A DNA stretch of 12,720 nucleotides, taken from contig RBNI01005331.1 in the NCBI GenBank assembly GCA_003990745.1, positions 1 to 12,720 on the forward strand, written 5' to 3'. The translations under genes and the position numbers were made by a program. The number at the start of each line of letters is the position of its first letter. Positions within the stretch are counted from its first letter, which is position 1. The notes beneath the pieces were generated by a model, which did no database searches, had not been told where the DNA came from, and saw only the letters and a program-made list of their open reading frames with translations. The stretch comes from Jimgerdemannia flammicorona. Taxonomy: Eukaryota > Mucoromycota > Endogonomycetes > Endogonales > Endogonaceae. Shown here piece after piece: positions 1-6,718 of this stretch.

Positions 1-1360
1 ATTCTTCACCTGAGTTCTCAGATTCTTCTTGTGCATTGTGAGCTTCTACAATCTTGTACTCTTGATTCTTGGCAGTAGTTGCAAGTCCTACTCTCAACTG
101 CTGTCTGAAGGCAGGGACTTTAGCTAGCTGTCCGAAAGTGGCATTGACCTTCTGTTCCTTAAGGTCCTTGTAGATGTCATACTGGTGGATCTTGGTCTTG
201 CACAGCTTCTGTTCCTTCTTGCTTTCACTTTCTCCTGAGACTGGAGTAGTGCCTTCAATAATTTGGCAGGCAGCTTCATCTAACTCCATGTCTTGATCAA
301 TCTCCTCAGGTTGGGTCTTGCTTTGAATGGTGACAGCTGGGGTCTTCTTTGGTCTTCCAACTGGCTTGCTGTTGCTCTTCTTGTCATAGGGCTTGGACTG
401 GGTTCTGGTACCTTCAGTAGTAGGGTAGAATTCGAGCTCCTCATAGTATTCTTCATCATCAGTGTCACCAATTTTCTTGATGACTACTGCATTGGTTTGT
501 TCTCTGGTTCTGCTAGCATTACTTGGTTGGGCTTTGCATCTCATTTTGGTCATGCAATTCTTTGCATAGTGGCCTTCTTCTCCACATCTGAAGCATGTGA
601 TGTTATTGCATTCTTCTGTAGCAGCTACAAATCTCTGTACTGGTCTCCTGTTTGTACTTCGGACTTCTCTAACAACATCACCAAGGTGTGCAGTTACCTC
701 GGCAAACTGCTTGGCAAGTTCTTCCACTGGATCAGCTTTGGCTGTCTTGGAGGTAGGTGTGGTTGGTTGTCTGTTCACAACTGTAGCAGGTAAGATACTA
801 GTTAGCTTTGATGGCTCCATCTTGATGTCAATTATTTTCTCCATTGAGTGTTCAGCAGGGTGTCTGGCAGTCCAATATCTCTGTACAAAGACCACTTTCT
901 GATCAAGGGTCAGTGCAGCTGGAGTAGACCGGATTGCTAGGGCAATTTCAGGGTGAACTCCTTTGAGGAAGGTTGAATCCGCTATTTGTTTCTTGAGGTG
1001 GTCATCATAGCCAGCCAAGACAATCTGGTGGCAGATTTGGATATAGAATGAGTTGGGATCTTCACTAAGTCCCTGGCAGATAGTATTGAGTTGATCCTTG
1101 AGAGCTTGCTTGATCTCTTCAGTATAATATATTGTTCTGAGGAAGTCCTTCATGTTGGCAAGTTTAACTGCATCAGCACCAGCAATGGTGGCTGCATTGA
1201 ACTTGTCTCTGGCAGGTCCTCTGAGGCTGACTGGTAGAAGGGCCAATTGAGCATCCACACCAAGAGCTCATATGGTGGCAAATTGTTCAAAGTCTTCAAT
1301 GAAGGTCAGGATTGACTCTTCAGTAGTATATCCATAGAATGTAGAGGGATGTATTTCCAT
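1..1360 (-). CDS. gag: Gag (capsid-nucleocapsid) of Ty3/gypsy-like element gypsy-1, 5' part of gag-pol, one in-frame TGA
   Basis: The frame reads from ATG 1360-1358 to the left edge, about 450 codons, with a single stop, TGA at 1270-1268. That TGA sits where a CGA (Arg) codon is likely, since the related plus-strand copy at 4260-4625 has arginine there. Residues 1-250 or so resemble a retrotransposon capsid (FIEDFEQF, then SLRGPARDKF). A CCHC zinc knuckle follows at 554-595, then an acidic region (DTDDEEYYEELEF), then a segment with NATFGQLAKVPAFR, which resembles the linker before the aspartic protease in gypsy polyproteins. The protease itself would lie outside the window. Gag packages element RNA into cytoplasmic particles. 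The frame is also open for some codons upstream of the ATG (ARIQDK), so the true start is uncertain. The TGA makes this copy probably defective unless it is read through. The long plus-strand reading frames over 293-902 are antisense shadows. Confidence 0.85.
554..595 (-). other. CCHC zinc knuckle of gypsy-1 Gag
   Basis: Reading the minus strand gives CFRCGEEGHYAKNC, an exact CX2CX4HX4C retroviral-type zinc knuckle. In LTR retrotransposons this motif binds the genomic RNA. Its position in the C-terminal third of the Gag frame is normal, and all four zinc ligands are intact, which fits the low level of decay of this element. Confidence 0.93.
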
Positions 1361-1460
1361 CTTGTCTTGAATTCTTGCAGGGGTGACTCTTGTAGTCAGG
1401 GTAGTTGTTGTGGGGGTTGTTCGTTTTTCAGCTTGAAAGTGAGGGATTCATCTTGAATCA

Positions 1461-1478
1461 CCAGCCAATGGGCACCAA
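1461..1478 (-). promoter_or_regulatory. Primer binding site of gypsy-1
   Basis: On the minus strand the LTR ends in CATGACA, followed by ACT and then TGGTGCCCATTGGCTGG. A TGG a few bases past the LTR end is the usual layout of a site pairing with the CCA 3' end of a tRNA. The same block, ACTTGGTGCCCATTG, recurs on the plus strand at 4215-4229 in gypsy-3, so it is conserved while its surroundings diverge. I cannot name the tRNA with confidence. Confidence 0.7.
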
Positions 1479-1480
1479 GT

Positions 1481-2139
1481 TGTCATGTAGTGGTCACTGA
1501 GTCCTTCAAATATGCTAGATTCTCTTCAAGGTGTATCTCTTAGACTAACTCAAGTTGTTATAAGCAAGTTCTTATTGGAGTGCCTTCCCAAGATCTTATA
1601 GTCCTCAAACTTCTTATCTTAACTGTCTTGTTATCTCTTAGATTGCTTGTAAGGAAGTGTGTATATTGCACTGAGAAGAACTGTGGGAACTATATTATAT
1701 ACATTGTCATATAGTGGGCATTGAGTCCTTCAAATACATCAGATTCTCTTCAAGGTATATCTTTTAGACTAACTACAAGTTTGTTATAAGTAAGTTCTTA
1801 TTGGAGTGCCTTCCCAAGGTCTTATAGTCCTCAAACTTCTTATCTTTAAACTGTCTTGTTATCTCTTAGATTGCTTGCAAGGGATTGTGTATATTGCACT
1901 GAGAAGAACTGTGGGAACTATATTATATACATTGTCATATAGTGGGCATTGAGTCCTTCAAATACATCAGATTCTCTTCAAGATATATCTTTTAGACTAA
2001 CTACAAGTTTGTTATAAGCAAGTTCTTATTGGAGTACCTTCCCAAGGTCTTATAGTCCTCAAACTTCTTATCTTTAAACTGTCTTGTTATCTCTTAGATT
2101 GCTTGCAAGGGATTGTGTATATTGCACTGAGAAGAACTG
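1481..2139 (-). repeat. Three tandem copies (~224, 228 and 207 bp) of the LTR leader / R-U5-like segment
   Basis: The units begin at 1481, 1705 and 1933, each opening with TGTCATRTAGTGG and GAGTCCTTCAAATA. Units 2 and 3 are nearly identical, while unit 1, beside the primer site, is the most diverged. In the sense (minus) direction each unit starts CAGTTCTTCTCAGTGC and ends in a TG/CA-type LTR terminus. Between units lies a TATA-like TGTATATAATATAG. The first unit in sense order starts about 30 bases below the TATA box at 2167-2174, so the repeat probably starts at the transcription start. Slippage or template switching during reverse transcription could have produced the array; that is inference. 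Confidence 0.88.
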
Positions 2140-2166
2140 ACTTTATTTTAGAGAAAATAAGAGGGG

Positions 2167-2174
2167 TATTTATA
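2167..2174 (-). promoter_or_regulatory. TATA box of the gypsy-1 LTR promoter
   Basis: The minus strand reads TATAAATA, followed by a pyrimidine-rich stretch and then, about 30 bases on, the start of the triplicated leader at 2139. This spacing fits an RNA polymerase II core promoter driving the gag-pol transcript leftward. The start site near 2135-2145 is predicted from spacing only. Confidence 0.6.
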
Positions 2175-2250
2175 CAAAATATAATTCAATGGTTGCTAAG
2201 ATATAAAGCTAAATATAAATTCCAATAACTAAAACTACCAAGTTCCAGGG

Positions 2251-2390
2251 CTGGCATTATTTGGTATCACATCAAAATGCCGATACTGGAACAATTTCGT
2301 GTCACCTCAGAATACCGGTGCTGGCATTATCTAGTATTATATGAGAATATCAGTGCTGGTATTATCTGGTGTAACAAAGAACTTAGAGCA
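2251..2390. repeat. Four degenerate 35-bp tandem repeats upstream of the TATA box
   Basis: Units start at 2251, 2286, 2321 and 2356, each with CTGG followed by a variant of CATTATCTGGT. They share a run of AT-rich bases and the ATACC/ATATC-type end. The exact 35-base period over three steps is convincing even though the units are diverged; the fourth fades out after about 20 bases. They lie roughly 75-215 bases upstream of the predicted TATA box in U3, where repeats often act as enhancers. No function is shown. Confidence 0.7.
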
Positions 2391-2454
2391 GAAAGTTCAG
2401 GACCATGGGGGCTTCATCATCATTATCATCATCATCACTGAAGGAGATGAGATC

Positions 2455-2583
2455 TGCGAATTCGTTATGCAGGTCGCTCGTTTCGCGTACTTCGGGTATG
2501 TCGCATGTCTCACGTATGTCGAAGTCGTGTGGGATGACGTCATTGCCGATGATGTCATCACGTTAGCTGTGGCGGAAAAATCA
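2455..2583. promoter_or_regulatory. CpG-rich block with a palindromic CRE (TGACGTCA) in U3
   Basis: This stretch of about 130 bases holds roughly 15 CpG dinucleotides, in a window where CpG is otherwise very rare. TGACGTCA at 2535-2542 is the full palindromic ATF/CREB-type bZIP site, and TGATGTCATCA at 2550-2560 is a related near-palindrome. GTATGTCG occurs twice (near 2498 and 2515). A position 360-400 bases upstream of the predicted start suggests upstream activating sites for the LTR promoter. This rests on sequence match only. A plus-strand reading frame over 2341-2634 has no coding character that I can see. Confidence 0.5.
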
Positions 2584-2661
2584 GGAATAAGGTCTGGAGC
2601 TCTCCAGTCTATGAGGTTCTCTTCTACAAAATAAGGAACAAATGTGGGGTCTTGGGGAGAT

Positions 2662-3237
2662 CTAACTCAGATGCTTGGGCCTTGGAATACTGAGATCAAT
2701 CCTTGCAGGAATTGGTCTGGGTTTGTCCTGAAGAATAGGGTGCCAGAAGTCTTCTACTTCTTTACTATTGAGGGTGATAGTGGACTGAGCTTCTGTAGCC
2801 ACCCTGGCTTCTAGTGCATTGATATGGTGGGATGATAGGTCTCTGAAGTCTGAGACTCTAACATACTCCAAGTTGGGGATCGACCATGGTGCATGCCTGA
2901 AGATCTGATGGATCTTCTTAGCTGTCCTCATTTCGCATATATCCATGGGAGTGGCATCTTGTAGCTCTTGGGTGCTGGCCTGTGGGAACTCCTGGCAGAG
3001 GAGGTTTCCTATTTCATACTCCTGCCACATTTGGAGGCATTTGGTAGCAATGGTGATCCTTGTTTCCATTTCATGGCAGTAGAGAATGAAGTGATAAGGG
3101 TCTGCAGTACCCAGGTAGACACTAGGAGTCCTTCTTGAATGGGTCCTCATGGCTCTTCTGATGTCTTGGAACATCCTTTCTTCGACTGAGGTACCTTGGT
3201 GGTTCCTTGACCTTGAGGTTTGGCAGGCAGCAGGCAT
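2662..3237 (-). CDS. Unrecognised 191-codon ORF inside the proposed gypsy-1 LTR (U3)
   Basis: I do not recognise the protein. It opens at ATG 3237-3235 and closes with TAG at 2664-2662. It is rich in charged and polar residues, has no signal peptide or membrane segment, and no zinc-finger cysteine pattern. A helix-prone middle part (KCLQMWQEYEIGNLLCQEF) and a predicted helix around SSHHINALEARVATEAQS stand out. The same frame continues upstream with coding-like sequence (EEYKRRIKEPQ, then a glutamine run) broken by TAG at 3297-3295 and TGA at 3351-3349 and 3381-3379. All three could come from CAG or CGA by C-to-T change, so the original protein may have been longer and this could be a truncated pseudogene. 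It is in the same sense as gag but upstream of the TATA box, so it would need its own promoter or transcription from the 3' LTR side. It could also be a captured or chance ORF. Confidence 0.5.
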   Translation of the reverse strand: MPAACQTSRSRNHQGTSVEERMFQDIRRAMRTHSRRTPSVYLGTADPYHFILYCHEMETRITIATKCLQMWQEYEIGNLLCQEFPQASTQELQDATPMDICEMRTAKKIHQIFRHAPWSIPNLEYVRVSDFRDLSSHHINALEARVATEAQSTITLNSKEVEDFWHPILQDKPRPIPARIDLSIPRPKHLS

Positions 3238-3478
3238 TTCGTTTGTGGTAAGTCTTTGAGCTATTTTGGGATTGGTGGTTCTTATTGGTTGCTGCTACTG
3301 CGGTTCCTTGATCCTTCTTTTATATTCTTCAGAATGCTTGTACTGTGGTCACAATGACTCACAGTTGGTCATCATTGCTCATCTCATATGCCATGTATCT
3401 TCTTGTGCTTCGATCTGGTGGCTTGCAAGGAAAGGCTGTCTCCTGTGCTGATGTCATCATTCTGGGGTCACCATTACA

Positions 3479-4214
3479 ATATTTAGTAATTATAGCTAAT
3501 ATAATATATATATATATCTAATATAGATACTTGAGATATATTAATAAAATAAGTCTAGAATATATATATATATATATATATAATATAAAATAGCTCAGTC
3601 AGTAGATTATCAAATATATATTATAATATCTTTTATATTAATTATATACTATTGTAGAATTACAAAATTGGAGCAAGAAAGAGAGCAATGTTTATTATAT
3701 ACCAACTGGATGATATATATAGAATATATAGTGATATATATATAATATATTGTGATAGTTAATCTGAATTAGTAATATAAATTAGAAGAATAGATATTTG
3801 ATTGTAGTATCTAAATCTGATTTCCAAATATAGTATAGCCTTATAAGATAGTAGTTATATTTTCACAAATATAGAAACTTTACAAATATAGATGTAGAAT
3901 CTTCACAATCATAGAGATTTCACAGATATAGAGAATCTATACTTGTAAAAATAACTCATAGAAAACATAGTTATAACTTAGCCACCTTATAGCTAGCAAA
4001 CTTGAATAAATACTCTAGTATCTAGAGTGAATAAACCTAAGATTAAAATAGTTTAAAGTAAAAGAGAAAGTAAAAGAACTAGTAGACCTACAGGTAGATA
4101 TAATTTGAACTCATCCACTCTGTATTCCAAGGACTCTGTAGAGTTAAATAAGATCAAGTTTCCAAGATACAGAAATCCAATATACTTCTATAGTTATGTA
4201 TCTGCTATGTTACA
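3479..4214 (+). repeat. AT-rich stretch ending in the LTR terminus of gypsy-3
   Basis: About 735 bases of very AT-rich DNA with no reading frame of note. It contains (TA)n runs near 3504-3517 and 3561-3582 and many TATA/ATAT tracts. Its right end, ...ATGTTACA followed by ACTTGGTGCCC, matches the LTR-end/primer-site junction of gypsy-1 in the opposite orientation, so at least the last part should be the 3' portion of a plus-strand LTR. I could not align the remainder with the gypsy-1 LTR by eye, so it may be a heavily mutated LTR or older intergenic DNA. gypsy-1 probably inserted into it near 3478. Confidence 0.45.
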
Positions 4215-4217
4215 ACT

Positions 4218-4234
4218 TGGTGCCCATTGACTGG
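4218..4234 (+). promoter_or_regulatory. Primer binding site of gypsy-3
   Basis: TGGTGCCCATTGACTGG lies 3 bases past the LTR end at 4214. It differs by one G-to-A change from the gypsy-1 site (minus strand, 1461-1478). Its orientation sets gypsy-3 as a plus-strand element whose gag should follow to the right, as it does. Confidence 0.65.
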
Positions 4235-4259
4235 TAATTCAAGATAAATCCCTTACTTT

Positions 4260-4625
4260 TAAGCTAAATAATGAATAACTGCTATTACTTGAACAACCAT
4301 ATAAATTGAATCAAGTTATCTAAACAAGATAGATATAAGATCACCAGTATTCTATAGATATATATTAGATAAATTGATCATTACCTTCATTAATGATTTT
4401 GAGCAGTATACTACTATAAGGATCTTGACAACAATATAGCAAGTAGTCCTCATGTTCTTCAGTCTCTAAGAATCAGTAAGAGCAGTATTCATAACCACAA
4501 CCCATGTGGGAAATGATGACAATGTAGTGCTAGCAGTATAGAAGGCCTGGCTTTGAGTCACCTACTATATATAAGATTAAGCAAGTCCTGGCTTAATATA
4601 CTAGATATGTATAATATGTGACTAA
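4260..4625 (+). pseudogene. gag: RIP-worn gag fragment of gypsy-3
   Basis: The plus strand carries a degraded copy of the gypsy-1 Gag N-terminal half. From about 4331 the frame reads KIDIRSPVFYRYI, then FINDFEQYTTIRIL near 4386, matching gypsy-1 FIEDFEQFATI-stop-AL. Further on, SLQESVRAVFITTTHVGNDD aligns with gypsy-1 SLRGPARDKF and what follows. After a frame change, TIYKIKQVLA near 4563 matches the TIYYTEEIKQAL segment. Several TAA/TAG/TGA stops break it. It has arginine where gypsy-1 has its TGA. The match fades near 4625, before the zinc knuckle, so the 3' part of this gag is missing. Confidence 0.7.
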
Positions 4626-4703
4626 TTTATGATTTTGACAGTACAATTCTGCTGCTCATCATATCAGTCTCCACTAAAGAATGGTCTGTTCTCAGACTAT
4701 CCT
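4626..4703. other. Junction between plus-strand gypsy-3 gag and minus-strand gypsy-2 pol
   Basis: Only 78 bases separate the fading gag of gypsy-3 from the stop codon of gypsy-2 pol. That is too short for a polypurine tract plus LTR at the 3' end of gypsy-2. The two relics therefore meet tail to tail at a rearrangement, a truncation or an inversion breakpoint. No repeat or target duplication is evident here. Confidence 0.4.
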
Positions 4704-5690
4704 TTAGTTATCATCCCAATATGTATAAGTATCTTTAGCATCAATATCTGAACCATTATCTTCATTTGGATCAGAGTCACTCTATTCAATAGGTTCTTTT
4801 TCTTTCTCTAGAAACAGGATTTCAATATAGTTGATGATACTCAGATAGATAATAAGATTTATTTATTATATATTATTTAGAGAAAACTGTACCTATATCG
4901 GTACTGGGGTATTTTGTTTATAGATTATATACAATCTATCTGTAGTAGTGGTGTTTTGCCAGATCAGGCCAGTGGAGTTTCTGATATAAGTTAGGTCTGG
5001 AGTGGAAGGTTCTGTAACTACTCTCCAATTATATAGTAGATCTATAGCTGGTAGACTTGCAGTAAATGTCTGGCCAAGGTGAGGTTCTCTTGATGAGTCT
5101 GGATTTATTGGAGGAAGTTTCCATTGGCTTGGTGAAATTGTGAGAGGGGAACTGAAAGTGATTGGAATGAGCTCAGAATAAGAGTCTGGAGATGCTGATC
5201 AATTGTCTGGTTCATGATATAGAGAGAGGTATATCTTGAGGTAGTTGATATATACTGGTATTCTCAGAGTTCATCTATCTATACTTCTTAAATAGATACT
5301 AGTTTCTCTAATATTGTGTACAAAATAAGATCCTTCCCATTTGGACTCCAGTTTGGTAGCAAAGTTGGTTTCAATTATACTTCTATAAACTAGTACTTGA
5401 TCTCCAATCTTAATCTTCTAATCCTTCTGCTTCTGATCATATTACTTCTTTTATCTTTCTTGGGCCTTGATAATCTGAACTCATTCTTGATTATATAACT
5501 GTTCTGTCTTCTTGAAGAGGTCTCTAAGGTTCTCAGTTCTGATTTTCTTAGTAAACATCATTTTGAAGGGCTTTTGTTTAGTAGAGGTAGCAGAGGTATT
5601 CTGAATTTTCCATAGAATCTTAGGTAAGTAGAGGTCCCAGTTAATAGGATTGACTCAAGCTAGTTCTTTCTTAATGGTCTGGTTCATTCA

Positions 5691-5978
5691 TTCTGTCATA
5701 TCATTGGTCTGAGGGTAATATAATGGAGTCTATTTGAGATGGATTTTGTAAATTTGGATATAGCTTATAATTATGTTATTGATGAATTCTGTATCTTGAT
5801 CAGAGATGAGTTCTTCTGAGAGTTTATATCTGAGTGTGAGTCTATAGAGAAGGCCTACAATGGTCAAGATATCTGTGATTTCCATTGAGAAAGCTTCAGA
5901 CCACTTGGTTAGATATTTCACAAATATAAATATATACTTGTTTCTTCTTGGTGTGATGGATAAAGGTCCAATTACATC
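5691..5978 (-). other. Integrase catalytic core (D, D35E) of gypsy-2
   Basis: The three acidic catalytic positions of a retroviral-type integrase are all still encoded: Asp at 5978-5976, Asp at 5801-5799 and Glu at 5693-5691. The uninterrupted frame over 5730-5921 carries KYLTKWSEAF and ELISDQDTEF. The core is broken downstream by a TAG before the TPLYYPQTN segment and a TGA directly after the catalytic Glu, where arginine (CGA) is expected. Confidence 0.88.
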
Positions 5979-6412
5979 TACTTCCCATCTCTGACAGATG
6001 CTGTCTGATAGTATGATTGATTGTAGTAATACTTGATGGTTCTTCCTTCCTTGATATGTACTTCTGATAGGTATTATATTTCTTGAGTATGTTCCAGACT
6101 TATGTTCTGAGATTGGGCCAATATTGGTATATTATTTAAAACTTTTCTTCTATATTCATCTGTCCTTGGTGGTTTTTCTTAGATGAGATCTTCTTGTGCT
6201 CTGATAGTCTGAGAACCTTTCTTTTCAGTATATCCTTCTTCTGGTTTATTGGAGTTGGTAGGAAAATACATTAATATTGTTATAAGCTTTCCCTGCTTTG
6301 TGAATGATGGTGATTTTGTAATCCTGAAGAATGAGAATCCAGTAGACTAGAATTCCAGTGGGTTTCTTATAGTTAAATAGCTATTTGAGGGCTATATGGT
6401 CAGTTATTAGGG

Positions 6413-6426
6413 TAAATCTTTTTCTT
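6413..6426 (+). repeat. Target site duplication, left copy, of the LINE
   Basis: TAAATCTTTTTCTT here is repeated exactly at 12186-12199, directly after the poly(A) tail. Deleting the LINE and one copy joins LIRKR to FTLITDH in gypsy-2 RNase H without any gap, which proves the insertion independently of the repeat itself. Confidence 0.95.
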
Positions 6427-6718
6427 TACCTTTCACTAGTAACATTCAGGTGACACAAGATGCAGATAATACTTTTTGTAACATTTTTGGTAAAAGGAGA
6501 CTACCAACATAGACAGCAATATATATACTGGTAAACATGTTGGCCAGGGGGACAGCAGTGCCTTTGACTAGCAGTATGTAGAGAGGAGATGAGGAGATAG
6601 ACTGGGGATGCCAGAGCCTTCTTTGGTTAACTATAGTGTTAGTGGTGGAGGGAGAGGTAGACTGAGGTAGCAAGGAGGGGGGAGGATGATCTTTGCTGAC
6701 AAGGTCAAGATAGAGAGA
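6427..6718 (+). other. LINE 5' leader
   Basis: About 290 bases between the left target duplication and the first plausible ORF1 ATG at 6719. LINE leaders usually hold an internal promoter. I see no recognisable motif, only G-rich stretches such as AAGGAGGGGGGAGGATGAT near 6671. Its presence suggests the insertion was not 5'-truncated. Confidence 0.5.

Larger units (their letters stand above)
1481..3478 (-). repeat. 5' LTR of gypsy-1 (proposed limits, about 2.0 kb)
   Basis: The LTR end next to the primer site is clear: plus-strand TGTCATG starts at 1481. The other end is inferred. Base composition changes sharply from moderate GC to AT-rich near 3478, and minus-strand TGTAATGG there roughly mirrors the TGTCATG at 1481, giving TG...CA termini. 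In sense order the interval holds an ORF, a CpG-rich block, 35-bp repeats, a TATA box and a triplicated leader. A shorter LTR ending at 2640 (minus-strand TGTTCC) is possible. It would require a 3' internal region before it, yet no purine-rich tract precedes that point on the minus strand. The second LTR copy is outside the window, so the length is unproven. Confidence 0.45.
4704..6426 (-). pseudogene. pol: gypsy-2 pol, 3' part: RNase H (C-terminal piece), integrase and acidic tail
   Basis: In minus-strand order this begins inside RNase H with RFTLITDH, then LFNYKKPTG and the YWI.ILQDY signature of Ty3/gypsy. The integrase core follows: first catalytic Asp in EVDVIGPL (codon 5978-5976), then YLTKWSEA, second Asp in ISDQDTEF (5801-5799), and the glutamate in MTE (5693-5691), preceded by YYPQTN. 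There are 35 residues between the last two, the canonical D,D(35)E spacing. After the core, GDQVLVYRS and TKLESKWEG match the usual post-integrase domain. An acidic C-terminus ends YWDDN with TAA at 4706-4704. Numerous stops and frame changes, with TAG for Gln and TGA for Arg, make it dead. It is AT-rich. Pol would copy and integrate the element. Its 5' continuation lies across the LINE at 12186. Confidence 0.88.

Noticed and set aside
293..902. Two overlapping plus-strand reading frames of 166 and 101 codons
   Set aside because: They lie exactly antisense to the gag frame, whose zinc knuckle is diagnostic; their Cys/Phe/Ser-rich translations are what antisense of a Lys/Glu-rich Gag gives.
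2401..2440. CATCATCATT repeats as a possible CRISPR or regulatory array
   Set aside because: Simple trinucleotide microsatellite of about 25 bases, with no spacer structure.
2341..2634. Plus-strand 97-codon reading frame with an isoleucine run
   Set aside because: The isoleucine run is a (TCA)n microsatellite and the rest crosses the CpG/CRE block of the LTR promoter; no protein-like features.
3266..3451. Plus-strand 61-codon reading frame, cysteine-rich
   Set aside because: Antisense to the coding-like upstream extension of the minus-strand ORF at 2662-3237, and too short to support.
4890..4915. Resemblance of the ATCGGTACTGGGGTATT stretch to the 35-bp U3 repeats
   Set aside because: It is explained as pol coding sequence (QNTPVPI on the minus strand) and the match is short and imperfect.
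6661..6690. G-rich run as a possible G-quadruplex or promoter element in the LINE leader
   Set aside because: The whole LINE sense strand is G-rich, so this stretch is not distinctive.
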